From: Dipteronia dyeriana
Lineage: Eukaryota > Streptophyta > Magnoliopsida > Sapindales > Sapindaceae
Direction of reading: 5' to 3'
DNA length: 64,000 bases
Assembly: GCA_032871835.1 (NCBI GenBank)
Contig: CM065300.1
Span: 64,925,192-64,989,191 of the forward strand
Part shown: one piece after another, positions 47,536 through 64,000 of the stretch
How positions within the stretch are numbered: the stretch's first letter is position 1
How the letters are laid out: each line of letters begins with the position of its first letter
The notes under the pieces: generated by a model
Seen by the model: only the letters and a program-made list of their open reading frames with translations
Told to the model about the DNA's origin: nothing
Databases searched by the model: none
Made by a program: the position numbers and the translations under genes

Positions 47536-48641
47536 TTCGGGGCATTTTTGTCTTGAGAGAGTAAAAAGCCAAACCTAAGTAAGGTTCGGTGTAATTTGTT
47601 CATAAGGTTATTTCGTCCTTCTCTGATCTCTTATACTTATTTTAGTTCAGTTCAGTCACACAGCGAGTCTACTTTCTCAGTCTCAGAAGTCAGAACCCTC
47701 TCTTTCTTCTTCATTGTTCGATCACAATTCACAAATTTAAATTAAAACCCTTTATTTTCATTTTCAAAATTTAAACTTGCATTGCATTGCAGACTTATCA
47801 TCTCTCTGACACGAACCTTTAAACGAAAGTATTGGAATCTTCCTGGTTGAGCTGTTAATGTGGTTTGAAAATCTTCTGTACTGTTTTGTTGGAGCCATAC
47901 GCCCATACTTGTGTTGTGAAGACATCACTAGCTCTTGTTGTGCTCACAATATGTTATACAATATCAGGAGCAGTGCCCACCAACTATTTGATGTTTTGTA
48001 TTGCATATTTAGTATATTATTTGTTAATATATTTTACTAGGAAATGCAACCAGGAGGACCCAAAATATATAATTTGTTTGCTATATGTGAATTCTTTTAT
48101 GAAACTTATATGTTGAACTACATACATGTGAATGTGTGCAGCTAGTGTTTTTTGAACTAAGTTCTGTCATTTTTGTTTTAGATTGGAGTTAACATGAATT
48201 TATTTTGTTTATTAATATTTGATTAACTCGACAGTCAAAGAAAAAAGCATGTCAGTCAAACACATCCTTGTTTTTTTTTTTTTTTTTGCTGAATATGATT
48301 CAACTATGTTATGTTTTTGAATTAGTGAAGTTGATTTCATCTTGTATGTTCTATTTGTTGTATTATTATTATTAATTGAAAATTAAATATATATTTTTAA
48401 TTTTAATTAGTATAATTTGGTATCGATCATTGTATAACATCTGTTTCGACAATTGAACTATATATACAATATTGTGTATGTGAATGTTACTTTGACATTG
48501 CATTTCATGTTATGGTTCTAAACTGAGTGAACCAGTCTCCTCTACTCTTGTTTACCATTTCAGAATACGAGATCTCATTGGCTTGCCAAACCTTTGCGAT
48601 CTCCAGCTCTCTACTTTAAAGCACATTCACAATCAGACAAG
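47536..48641. other. 5' region of the Sel1/TPR pseudogene
   Basis: No supported coding sequence. CT-rich stretches (47640-47720, with TCTCTTTCTTCTTCATT) look like a plant 5' leader, and the interval to 48641 could contain a 5'-UTR intron. A poly-T run lies at 48272-48288. Confidence 0.35.
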
Positions 48642-51600
48642 ATGCAGGGACGAATCTTCAACACCACTTTGAAATCTTCAACACCACTTTGAAATCTGCC
48701 ACTTTTGGTCTTCTCCAATTCAGTCAACAACAGGTAAACCATTTTCACTTTCTTAATATACCCTCTTCTAAATTTCTAATCATTTATTTATATTTTATGG
48801 GTTTACATTACAGAGATGGTTGCACAGTAGAAACAAGAAAGCAATGGAACTTATAGCGTAAGGGTGGAGTGCTTTGAAAGAAGTTGATAGAGTAATTGAT
48901 TATTGTGAACTTAATGATCGCTGCCTAATTCCTCTCCTTAAGGCATGTTATACATATATTTTATAAATATACATTATCCCCTACTTGTAAGTTTATTTAT
49001 CATAGTGTAATAATTTATGCCATCATTAGAGTCCAAAATTTGGTCCTTTGGGGATTCAGTAGGGATATAAAAGACAAACAATTTATTATGGAGACTATAT
49101 ATTTTTCACAATGTTTATAGTCGAATGTTAGGCAAGTAGCCTTTTTATTTGACGCATGCAATGTTTTTTGGGGCTGAAAGTAGTGGAGATTGTTGGAATG
49201 CTAATTGGTGATCGTACAGCATTGAAGTGGTTTTTAATCTTGTTAAGGTTTTATTGTTTTACTGTTTTTTTAATTGTTAATTTTTTCTTTTCTTTTGCTT
49301 CTGGCATAAGACAGTAAAGGAGAATTTTTAGTTGGCTTTGGAGGCTGACAACTCAAATACCCATGCCAGGGGTTATCCAAATTGCATTTGAAATACCACG
49401 TTCCTGGAGCATGTAAAGCTGTGTCCCTTAACTTTTTCATAAGTTATCAATTTCTTTATCTTTCATGTGGCTGATGTGATTATGCAATATCGAAATTTCT
49501 ACTAGTCAAATTTGTTTCGAACAACATGATGAGAACAATATATAAAGGTCCCTTTTTCCAAGCGGGATACAAACATTTTGACTACTTTTAGGAATGAATT
49601 TGTTGGATGCTCTTAGCTCATTTCATTGACATTTTGAAGCTTTGAGATGTAGGGATAACATGACAATTTTGGACCCTTGTCGAGCCAACGAAAGATCAAC
49701 AGAATCTGAAATTAGTTTACGATAGCTTTCCTTTTTCTCATTTTTTATCCCCGTTATTATCATAAAGTGCACAAAACAGCAAAAGAATTGAGAGTTTGAA
49801 TCTTTGAGATGTAGAGTTCAATTAGAAGTTTTGGACAGTCCTCAAACCAATGAAGCAACAAAACAAAAGAATCTGAAAAATAGGTTTTGACAACTTTTCT
49901 TTTTTGCACTGTACCATTAAATGTCACATTGAAAGAATAATGGCATTAGTTATTTGTTTTTCTGATCTATTTTTGATATTCTATTTCAATATCATCTAAC
50001 ATTTGCTTGCTTATTTTTCTGTGTACATATTGATTCTGTTGTCATCATGTAATTGTTTTGTATTTTTAATTTCAATATTTATTCCGTTTTTCTGGTAAAA
50101 GATGTCCATTGCGGTTCTGTTAGCTAGATGATTTTGTCCACTCTTGTGATTGACACTGATTTGCCTTTTGTCATGATAGAGGAGCTGCTTTATTGGTAGA
50201 AGCAACTAATATGGGAGATCCAGAAGCACAATATGAATTAGGTTGTCGTTTGAGAGTTGAGGTTAGGCTCCATTCTTCATATCTTCTACTAGTTGACTTC
50301 AGATCTATAGAATTTGTTGAGGCTCTCGAACTGTCAATAAATGTCGATGAAGAAGAATGCTTTTGCTATGGCCTATGAGTAGCTACTAGTTGAAATATTG
50401 TTAAAAATGTATCCCAAGTATGTTCATACTTCCATATGTATCGATGAATAATGTGTCAGATATTTTAAAGTACTTTATGGTGGACGCAAGGATATGTGCA
50501 GCTTTTAATCTACATATATGTATCCATCAAAATATGAACCTTAAGAAACTCTAAATACCACAAAATTATGGACAATTTTTAAACTTAAAACTTGTAGATA
50601 TGTTTTTGCTACTAAGATTAAGCTTATCCATCCAGAGTTACTGTAAACATAATTATTGCTATGACATGTTGACATCTAACCGAAATCTCAAGCATTTAAT
50701 TCATGGCTTTGCAAGAACTATTTTGCATGTAATGGCTGACTTACCGGTGTTGTGTTCTACATGTTGCCATCAAAAGTTGATTTATGAACTGAACTGGTTA
50801 ATTTGTAATCTAAGTAGCTAATTTGCAAGTAGTTTTCATGAGGCTTAATTTAACACTATTTTCTATTCCCTACTGTGTTGGGTATCCTTGTTCAAGGAAC
50901 ATAATCTTAATGCCTCAATTTAATATGCTTAGCACAATGAGCATTGACAATCTTTTCCATTGATTTATACCATGTTTATTTTTCTTAAGATGTTAATTCT
51001 TATTAATTCTTTACTGGTCCCTTACCCTTTCAATATCATTAATATTTTTGTTGTAATATTCTGTGATTTGTTTTTGGATAGAATGATTATGTCTAATCAG
51101 ATCAGCAAGCTTTCTATTATATAGAGAAGGCCGTTGACCAGGTACATCCTTTGAACCAGACTCATTAATGATGCTTTTTGTATTTTTTTCTCAAAATCTT
51201 ATGAAGATTGTTATATTTTAGCTGCATCCAGGTGCTCTTTACCTTCTTGGTGCCATCTATTTGACAGGACTGTGTGAAGAAAGATAATGCCTCAGCATTA
51301 TGGTGTTTTCACAGAGCAGCAGAGAAGGTAAAGCAGTTATTAATGCTCATATTGCAGTTATCTTTTGTCATTTAGGAATTTCTGTGGTTGGAAATTATCC
51401 TTCATGACAATGATAAAAAACTTCCAATTAGCTGACATTCATCTGTCAGATAGCTATTAAGCAAAGCTGATAAAATTTGAAATGAGGTGCATCAAATTGT
51501 GTAATTCTTTGGCTGCTGTCATCTGTTTGGAAATTGCGAAAACTTTGACAGCACTTGTTTGGATTGAACAGCTTAGCTTCCAAATGTAAAACTGGTCACC

Positions 51601-52523
51601 GAGTCACATTGAACTGTCTAATGAAGCTATCTTTATTAAACTTCACTTTTTATATGTTATCTAAACAAAAACTTGTTAACCGCCAATTAGTTTTCAACTT
51701 AATTGCATTTTGGTTATGGAGAAGAAATACTGTTTTTCTTCTCAATGAAGTAAATATATTTTATATGCACCAATGTACCAGGGTTATAATTATCACGAAA
51801 GACCAAATATTTTATGTTTAAACAGCTGGTGCTCTACTTAATCTCTAAAGCATTCAACTAATAATGTAAGATGTTAAAGAATTTCAAATGGTGTTTGAGA
51901 TTGTTCAATTGGCATGTTTGTTAAAGTTGTCATCTTTCTTCAATTTGTAACGACATTCTGGTGCAGCTATATCATATGGATCTCACCTTCTTAGAGGTTA
52001 GCTGTTGTCAGCTTGTTATGCTTTTCCATAGTACTTTTTGGTGTCAAGACTTCTTAAAGGTTATTGATTTATTATTTTTTTATATATAACAATTAAAATT
52101 ACATATCATAGATTTAAGACAAATGATAATCTTATCACCCCAAGACGGCATAATGAGCATGTGATTGTGACACTGTTAACACAAAATCTGTGCAGGGTAG
52201 TTCTGAGTTTCCTCCCTTGAAGATCGTTTAGGTTCATATAAGAAGTGCATTGTCTTTAAGATATTAAAATAAAAATGATCTGTATAGTTTGCTTACATAG
52301 TTTGGTCCCCTGAATGGCGTATTGGCATGCCTCAGGTACACAGTCCCACAATCTTTGACAAAATTCAATTCCAAACGTGGTTCACCTACTAAAAGAGCAA
52401 GGGTGAATGAAGTGTTTTAAAGGATTCAGTAGAGATGGCAAAAAACAGTTTGAGGTTACAGCAAGAGCAAGAAGAGATCTTGGATTAAAATGGTTGCAAA
52501 GACTCGAGGAAGAAGAGAAGTAA
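48642..52523 (+). pseudogene. Sel1/TPR-repeat protein pseudogene, 8 exons
   Basis: An intron-bearing decayed copy of a plant Sel1-like/TPR gene. Readable exons: 48642-48733 (MQGRIFNTTLKS), 48814-48942 ([35 protein letters not shown]), 49315-49421 (LALEADNSNTHAR, LSKLHLKYHVPGACKAV), 50180-50261 ([20 protein letters not shown]), 51082-51141 (SDQQAFYYIEKAVDQ), 51222-51327 ([28 protein letters not shown]), 51967-51996 (SYGSHLLRG) and 52344-52523 (SLTKFNSKRGSPTKRARVNE, ARRDLGLKWLQRLEEEEK, stop). Most junctions keep GT/AG; the second donor is GC. Lesions: a 20-bp tandem duplication in exon 1, stops in exons 2 and 5, frameshifts in exons 3, 6 and 8. Since introns persist it arose by DNA duplication or in-place decay. 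The parent's function is not known to me. Confidence 0.85.
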
Positions 52524-53327
52524 CTACTGGCTCAAAATAGCTCCATAGAAACTCCCTCATAAAGCTAAATTGGTATGCATAACTTATAGTAGCTTTGATA
52601 TCAAAAGTCAACTGATAGATGTCTGATTTGATAAAAAAACAGAAGTGCATTTTGTTGAAATTATAGGGTAACCTGTTGCCGATGCGAACATTTTACGGGT
52701 TGTAATTACATTTCGGCTTAATTTGATGTATATACTTGTTTAATATTATTTGGGATATTGCAATTTATTGTTTATACCAACGTTAACTTTTGTTCGGAGC
52801 TTGGGAATGTATTCAAGTTCATTGAGAATGTTTCACCGTGAAATTTATTAACAAGGACATTGACAATGTGCATCGATGTCTACATTCCCAAGATGGGTGG
52901 TAAGAACACATGGGACGCTTATTACTGATGATTAATGTCTTTGATTTTGAAATGTCATGACAAAAAATGAGCTAGCTTATTTTCTTGAAGACATTGATCT
53001 ATCAAATTCTTGAGGTCAAAGATTGTTGGAGAAATAAGATATAAAGAATTGTTGGTGGAAAGCCAATATAATTGAGGCTTGAAGTCGAAGATTTGATGAG
53101 TAAAATAAGGTTGCATTATGCAAAATCATGTTGACTAGTAGAAATTTGAAGTTGAAGTGATGTTTGGTTGATTGATTTAGGAAAATTTGCAGGAAAAACA
53201 GATATGACAAATGAAGTGGAAGTGCAATGAAAGAGCATCATAGTTTCTTTTCTGGTAAGTGGTAGGTGGTTTTCACAATTACCATGTGCTTCAATACAGA
53301 TCCAATTTCCATTTTCTACACCCCTCA
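52524..53327. other. Intergenic DNA, nothing recognised
   Basis: 3' flank of the Sel1/TPR pseudogene. No supported gene, hairpin or repeat end. Confidence 0.5.
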
Positions 53328-53335
53328 GGCTCAAG

Positions 53336-53695
53336 TAGGTATGCCCACGGTTCCAATCGGTTCCGATTCCGGAAGGAGTTGGAACCGGAACTGTCGACTG
53401 GCGGTTCCGATTCCGGTTCCATCGGTTCTGTTGGTTCGGTTCCTTTTTTTTTTTTTTTTTTTTTTTTTGACAATTTACCATAAGAAAAAATAAATAATAA
53501 ATAATAAAAAAAATATTTGTTGGAACCGGCGGTTTCGAACCGGAACCGGAACCGGAACCGAACCGTCGGTTTCATAGCGGTTTTTTCAAAGGAGGAACGG
53601 AAACCGAACTGTCTCCCCCACGGTTCTGATTACGGTTCTAAAATCGATTTTAAAGTTACGATTACGGTTACAGTCCATTTCACACGTCATGTCTA
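53336..53695. mobile_element. hAT MITE, 360 bp, GGTTCCGGTTCC-rich
   Basis: Flanked by GGCTCAAG (53328-53335) and GGATCAAG (53696-53703), 7 of 8 matching. The left end is TAGGTATGCCCACGGTTCC; the right end reverse complement is TAGACATGACGTGTGAAATGG. Subterminal words are GGAACCGGAACCGGAACC-like. A 24-base T run sits in the centre. The right-end TAGACATGAC is shared with the outer hAT at 46447, so both may be moved by one transposase family. Confidence 0.82.
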
Positions 53696-54099
53696 GGATC
53701 AAGGCCACAAATACCCTTCCTCGTCTAACAAAAAACTCTATTAATTGTCATATTGATAGCATGTCCAATTCTTTGTTTGTTTGGCCGTTTCATGCACTGC
53801 CGTTGAGCCACGTCGGCAACCTGACCCCACTGAACAGCAGATATTTTGTAATATAACAGTAATCACCTACAAACACTAACACCTTGCCTTCCCTACAACC
53901 CCCAATAGTGGAAGCTACACGTCACAGCATTTTAGGAGTCCAAATGACATTAAACTGGAAAATAAGGACATTTACGTCCGAAAAAGCGAAAAACCAAAGG
54001 GCTTGACTCCAGCCGAATCGGGAATCGAGTCGGTTGCTGCCTGGTGGAGTTGGACTGTAAGAGGGAGGGAAGGACAAATCACAAATAGCTCTTTTTACG

Positions 54100-54219
54100 T
54101 ATTTTATATTTCTATATTAATGTGATGTGACTCACGTCTCCCTCTCCGTCTTCTCAAAACCCAAAACCCCTCCTCATACATTTCTCTCTTTCTTTGTGTT
54201 TTTTTGAGAATCTAGACAG
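54100..54219 (+). promoter_or_regulatory. Putative core promoter and 5' leader of the helicase
   Basis: A TATA-like TTTTATATTTCTATATT (about 54102-54118) precedes a CT-rich leader (TCTCCCTCTCCGTCTTC, TTTCTCTCTTTCTTTG). The helicase start codon at 54220 follows in the context ACAGATGGCT, a good plant initiation context. This is inferred from composition and spacing only. Confidence 0.45.
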
Positions 54220-58836
<4,617 letters not shown>

Positions 58837-59350
58837 GCATGCTTTTACGTCACTTTTGGCTTGTTTAATACTTGGAGGAGTAAATAATATTATCTTATAA
58901 AATGGTTCGAAATTGATTTAGTTGCTGAAGACTAACTACAGGTTGGAAATAGATTTGACAAATACAGCCCTCAGATTTTGCTTATTTGATGGTGTTCTAT
59001 AAGAGGTACGGTACTTGAAGAGGAGAGTACTGGTTCTTTTGTTGGAGGTGTTTTGACTCTCATTGTTGTCTGTTGGGTTATTGTTAGAGAATCATTTTTT
59101 GTTGGCTGGTAATTCCCCTGCACTTATCTTTAAGTAATGACAATACTCTTTAAAGTATACTGAAGGCTTCTACTTTATATAATTGGAGTTTTTGGTCTTA
59201 GCATTGTGGCTTGTTGAGATGATGTTTTGTATTATGAGTCAAAATTTCGTTGTGAAATTGAATCTGATGCTCATTTTATGAGTTTTTGTTTTTATTCATC
59301 ACTTGTGTGCTGGAAAGTAATGCAACAAAATTGGAATAGAAACATGACTA
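58837..59350 (+). other. Helicase 3' flank, probable 3' UTR
   Basis: No open frame. TAATGACAATACTC and TTATATAATTGG-like AT-rich stretches could contain polyadenylation signals, but none is diagnostic. It ends at the PIF-like element. Confidence 0.4.
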
Positions 59351-59353
59351 TAA

Positions 59354-60349
59354 GACCCTGTTTGGTGTACGAGATTGGATTGAACTATTTCATGGGATTG
59401 GATTGGATTAAGATAGAACTGCGATTTGATTGGATTTGAATGGACTAAATTAATACTATGTTGTGTTTGGTAAAATATGGGATTGAATTGAATTAATACC
59501 ATATTTTGTTTGGTAAAACATGGGATTGGATTAATTATAATATTTTTTAACTTGAAATGAAAATATAATAATTTTTTAATTTATAAAAAAATCTGGTTGT
59601 TCTCTCTCTTCTCACACGATCTCCCTCTCATTCAATCTCACTACCGTCTCTCTTTTCTATTTACAAAAATAAAAATACTGAAATCAAAATTAGCTTTAAT
59701 TTTTCTGTCTTGCATTCACCATAATCAAACTTGTAAATCCCCTAAAAAAATCAATTAAAAATCCCTACAACCATCGATTTTGAGCATGGAAGGGCCATCA
59801 ATATGGTTATTTGATTTGGGGTGATGGTTGGCTTTGATATGGACAGTGGCGATGGTGTTGGGTGGTGGTGGTGGCGGCAGTGGCAACAATGGTCTTGAAA
59901 ATCCGGGTTCAGTTTCGATTTGGGTTGGTTTTTTGAATGATGTTTGGAGATGATGATGGAAGAAAAAAAACGATGTTTGGAGATGATGATAGAAGAAAAA
60001 AATCTAAGGTTTGATGGCGGGGGTGGTGGTGGCGGCGGTGATGGTGGCAGTGGTGGTGGTGTTTTGTGATGTGAATAAGAGAAAGCGAAACGGTGGCCGC
60101 TGTTGGTGATGTAAATGAGAGAAGATTTTTTTTTTCAATATAAATGAGAGAATAATTAAAACGGTGGGCTATGTACAAATAGTCCTAGGACTAATAAAGG
60201 TAGGGGGAGAGTTGGTATTATTATATCCTATCGGAATGAGATTATTTTACCTTTTGCGCTAGTTGTCCTGTCTTTTAAGAGTACATCAAATATCAGATTG
60301 AGATTAAAATTATTCGATTTCAGTCCAATCCAGTGTACTAAACATTGCC
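59354..60349. mobile_element. PIF/Harbinger-like non-autonomous element 3
   Basis: TAA duplications at 59351-59353 and 60350-60352. The ends are inverted: GACCCTGTTTGGTGTACGAG and (reverse complement) GGCAATGTTTAGTACACTGG. Subterminal GGATTGGATTGGATT words match the style of 16046-18099 and 36214-37101. It is about 500 bp downstream of the helicase stop. The interior has GGTGGTGGTGGCGGC and GATGATGATGG repeats and no transposase. Confidence 0.78.
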
Positions 60350-60352
60350 TAA

Positions 60353-61574
60353 AGATGATGTTATCTTTTAAATATTTTTCTCATGCTGGAATACTGGATT
60401 TGTGCTTATCTGAAAATATCTGAGCGACAACTTTTAACAAAGGCTGTGTAAAAGCTTGAGCTTGAATATTTTGATATACGTCTAGAACAGCTTTAGCAAT
60501 AGTAAACAAAGGCTTTGCTTTAAGTAAACCTCCCTTCATGAATAAATATATTTAAATAAGAGAAAATGTAATTAGCCAATCCTAAAATTTTGTACTATCT
60601 AATACCAAATATCCGTATAGTACTAAAGTTGATCTAGAATTGTCTATTACAAGTGAAAATTGTAAAAAATAAGATAGAAAATTTGTTTTTAACTATAAAT
60701 AAAAATTTATTCATTAATAACCATTTTTTTGAGAAATTACTTGAATGTCATCATATAAAATCCATCCCCAAACACTTTTCTTTTTCTTTTTCTCTCTCTC
60801 TCTCTATCTCTATTGTCCTCTGATCTCTCTCCCTGATCTCTCTCTCCTCGTCGTGATGTGTCGGTGTCGTTGCGAAGATCAGTCAATCGTCACCGGCCTC
60901 CCCTCTCTCTCATCGAACCTCTCTTTCTCTCTCCATAAAATTAAGCTTAAATTTAAAACTATTCAGTTTTAATAAGTTAAATGTTTTTATTCACTTTTAT
61001 AGGTGACTTTATAAAAATACCCTTACTTTAGAATTTAATAAAAAAAACATTTTCAATTTAATAAGAATTTTTTTTTATCACAGATGAGAAAACATGTTTC
61101 ACTTTCATTTATTCAAATCATCTCTCTCGGACACAGTTAATAAGATGTTTCCCAGTTGATGGTCTCTCTCTAAGAACATTAAATCTCTGTCCTAAACTGC
61201 TCTCTATCTCCCAACATTCCTCAACTTGCTCTCTACGATACTGAGAACGATTGCAGATCCACATTGTCCATAGATTAGTCGTGTCACATTTTCACTGTAA
61301 CCGTTTTGTAATCGAAGGTATGACGCTTTTGTTTTTGTTTTGAATCTCTTAAATGAACTGTGTCATGAACATGAAATCGATTATGAATGTGTTACGAACC
61401 CTATTTTTGTTAACCCAGAATCGTTGGACGATGGAAATTGTTATTGTGTAAAGATGTTTTTATTTAATCGTGTAATATTATTAACATTTCTTCGTGAAAT
61501 GAAATGTATATTAAATCGTGTAATAATATATTGTTTTGGCATGCTATTTGTGTAGAGTAATGAGTGAGTTGTGA
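60353..61574. other. Region 5' of the MULE transposase relic
   Basis: No confident gene. A CT microsatellite (TCTCTCTCTC types) runs through 60780-60850, and CT-rich DNA at 61120-61230 looks leader-like. It may include the left arm of the Mutator-like element, but I could not find its terminal repeat. Confidence 0.35.
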
Positions 61575-63300
61575 TTGCTTATTTCATACGGTGGTCAGTG
61601 GTTTGATCAGAATTACGAGGGTGGTGATTCAAAAATGGTATTTGTTCCTCCTGATTTGACATACCATGGGTTAATGAATACAATTGAAGATATTGTAAGG
61701 ATTGGTTCATCTACTTTCAACATTGAATTAAGGGTTGTTATGACTACGAGTGGGAGGCATGCCATACCAAGAATAAAAAATGACAGAGATGTGACATTTT
61801 TTATGTCTGAAGAGAGAGTTATTCCAAAAGTATATGTAACAATTGTTTGAAGGTATGAGAGGGCTGGTGGTTATATGCAAACTGAGATAGAAATGCATAC
61901 AAAAATTCCCCCGAACATTGTTCTACAACAAGGGTTCCCACTTTTGCCTCAACCATTTGCACATCAATATTGTCAACCTTTTCAACATCCATATTCTCAA
62001 TCTATTCAACAACCAGATGGCCAACCTTACTTTGAAACATATGGCCAACCATCTCAACTACATACACAACAAAGCTTTACTTCACAATTGGCTTCTCAAT
62101 ATAGACCCGTTTGTTGGAGCTTCACAATGTGTGAATCAATTCCATTTGTTTTAGATGGAAAACAACCCCCAACAATACCTTCATCTAGCAAGCAAAAAAG
62201 GTCAGCTGTTAATGATCCAGCATACACAATTAATGATGCATCATTAGGTGTTGGAACTAATAACGAAGTAGGTGCTACTACATCTGAATTTGAAACCTTT
62301 GTAGATAATAGACTGGATGAGTTACCTAAACCATACCCGTTTGAATAAGATGTTGATGGTGATGGTGATAGTGATAGTGATAGTCACAGTTGTGACATAG
62401 ATGGTGAAGGTGAGAGTGGGTGTGACTTGGATGGTATTGGTGATAGTAGGTGTGACTTGGATGGGGATGGTGATGGTGATAGTGGTAGTGATATAGATGG
62501 TGATGCTATTTGTGGTTGTGAGTTAGATAGTGATGGTTGTAGGCATGATAAAGGCAATTCATTTGCAGCCCCTCTACCTTGGATAATTCCCGGTGCAGAG
62601 AACTACTCAATCCAAACTATTAATAATGATGAACCATCGATTAGTAATGATCGTTTTTATAAAGGTAAGATTTATTCTACCAAACAATAACTAAAACGAG
62701 ATTTGAGTTTGTATGCACTGAGAGAACGGTTTGAGTTCAGAATCAAGAGGTCTGGTAAAGAGAGATTTGAAGTAGGTTGTAAGAATGACAATTGTGTCTT
62801 CAAGTTAGGTGCAATAAAAATACGTGAGGGAGAGTATTGTCAGGTTCGAAAATATAACAAGGAACACAGTTGCACCCTTGACGGGTTCCATGGTCGATTT
62901 CAACAAGCTAGTGCTTCGATTATTGGTGAATTATATTCTCTAAAGTTTAGGGTGAATGACACAACTTTAAAATCAAAAAATATAATGACAGAGATGCAGT
63001 TGGAATATGGTCTCCAAATTCTTTACACTAAGGCTTGGCGAGCAGGGGATTATGCCGAGTCAATTGCATTCGGACCGGCGGCTGAGTCATTTCAACAGAT
63101 TCCAAGTTATTTGTATAAGCTTGAGCGAGAAAACCCTGAGACTGTTACAACTTATTTATTGAATGCTCGTAATGAATTTAGATACTGCTTCTTCGCATAC
63201 AGTGCATGTCTTCGTGGTTTTCGGGCGGTTATAAGGTCTGTTGTTGCTATTGACGGGACTCATTTGAAGGGAAGAGTAAAGATGCTAACGAGCAAGTGTA
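61575..63300 (+). pseudogene. MuDR-type (MULE) transposase relic, truncated
   Basis: One reading frame runs from 61575 to 63300 with three stops (61848, 62346, 62688). The N-terminal PB1-like segment is SYGGQWFDQNYEGGDSKMVF. A Gln/Pro/Tyr-rich linker follows (61920-62100), then an acidic stretch of Asp-Gly/Asp-Ser repeats (62346-62530). The MuDR DNA-binding region is LYALRERFEFRIKRSGKERF with the Cys pair at CKNDNC and HSC (62710-62880). The start of the MULE catalytic domain includes VVAIDGTHLKGR (about 63240-63275), holding the first acidic catalytic residue. It is cut off at 63300 by an LTR, so the remaining catalytic residues and zinc knuckle are absent. Confidence 0.88.
62346..62530 (+). 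repeat. GATGGTGATAGT minisatellite in the MULE relic
   Basis: Degenerate hexamer repeats (GATGGTGATGGTGATAGTG type) encode the acidic Asp-Gly/Asp-Ser tract of the transposase. Other plant MULE transposases also have acidic linkers here; the expansion itself is a slippage product. Confidence 0.75.
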
Positions 63301-64000
63301 TGTTGGACCCCGTTCACCGGTCAGGCAACAGAAGTAAGGTTTTAATTTTTTTTATACATATCATAATCTGTATCTGGGACCAGTGAACTTTGGATCGTAA
63401 TTATTTTTTGGAACTAATACATATAATATGTAAACACAGAAAATTGTAGTCAATATAAAGAGAAGAAGAAAATCTTACTAACGTTTGGAGGCTCCTTCAC
63501 TTTATAATATGCTTCTGTCTGAACCAATCTTATCAACGTTTAGAGGCTCTTTCACTTTACGTTATGCTTCTGTCTGAACCACTCGATTTTTCTCGCTATC
63601 TCTCGGGATTAGTATTTGCGTGTGGACGCGTTACGGTCTCAAGAACTTGAATGGAGGATGTAGAGAAAAGACTTGAAGAAACTCTTTCTTCTCAAGAGAA
63701 ATCAACTTAAAACCATTCTAGCTGTTGAAGTAATAATAATAATAATAATAATAATATTTTATTTATCTTTGCTTCAGTGCAACAACTTACACTCATCATC
63801 TTTTTCTCTCTTTTGCACCATGCACCTTTGCACTGATCAAATTGTTAAAAAAATAATGATGCGTGGTTCGTGTGTATTAAGTACACCCAAAACCAAATCA
63901 GCTTTTTCTCTTAAAAAACCAAAATCAGCTTTTTCTCTTAAAAAAACCCAAATCACGGCTGCACCTTTTTTTTTTATTTTCTTATATATATATATCCTTG
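63301..64000 (-). repeat. LTR in minus orientation, same family as 1-575
   Basis: It begins (as the inverted 3' end) TGTTGGACCCCGTTCACCGG at 63301 and is similar to the reverse complement of 200-575. It runs out of the window. It carries a 55-bp tandem duplication (63481-63590: ACGTTTGGAGGCTCC and ACGTTTAGAGGCTCT, each followed by TATGCTTCTGTCTGAACCA) absent from the copy at the left edge, and a (TAA)n microsatellite at 63730-63756. It truncates the MULE transposase. Confidence 0.75.

Overview
The window is nuclear DNA of a flowering plant, probably a eudicot; this is inferred from GT-AG introns, plant-type transposons and plant-type protein families. It is mostly transposon sequence with very few host genes. 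I see no rRNA, tRNA or CRISPR array, and nothing of bacterial or organellar character.

Host genes. The one host gene that looks intact is a DDX3/Ded1-type DEAD-box RNA helicase (54220-58836, + strand, five coding exons, about 619 aa), whose 2.4 kb last intron has collected small transposons. Just upstream on the same strand (48642-52523) is a decayed, intron-containing copy of a Sel1/TPR-repeat protein gene.

Layout. 1-575: end of an LTR whose relative lies inverted at 63301-64000. 576-4800: old repetitive DNA with three tandem-repeat families. About 4801-9980: degenerate Ty1/copia element (integrase, RT, RNase H, 3' LTR) split by a solo LTR at 4855-6566. 9981-11864: hAT relic. 11865-15598: Ty3/gypsy element on the minus strand, cut off inside RNase H. 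16046-18099: PIF/Harbinger-like element with a second one nested in it. 19048-23570: PIF-like element holding a complete but dead hAT (19425-23002). 23705-27752: another hAT, transposase on the minus strand. 27790-36166: an old element holding a nested hAT pair, a 1.86 kb LTR, a tandem duplication of its end and a 2.3 kb solo LTR. 36214-37101: PIF-like element. 37119-38830: MULE-type element. 39631-47165: LINE fragment on the minus strand, split by three hAT elements one inside another (40157-46447, 40778-46075, 40969-44724). 53336-53695: small hAT MITE. 59354-60349: third PIF-like element of one family. 61575-63300: MuDR-type transposase relic, truncated by the LTR at the right edge.

Most boundaries rest on target-site duplications read directly from the sequence (exact 8 bp for five hAT elements, exact 9 bp for the MULE, TAA for three PIF-like elements, 5 bp for two solo LTRs). 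These give a relative order of insertion. I found no convincing novel biological system; the main value of the window is its layered insertion history and a helicase gene that survives within it.
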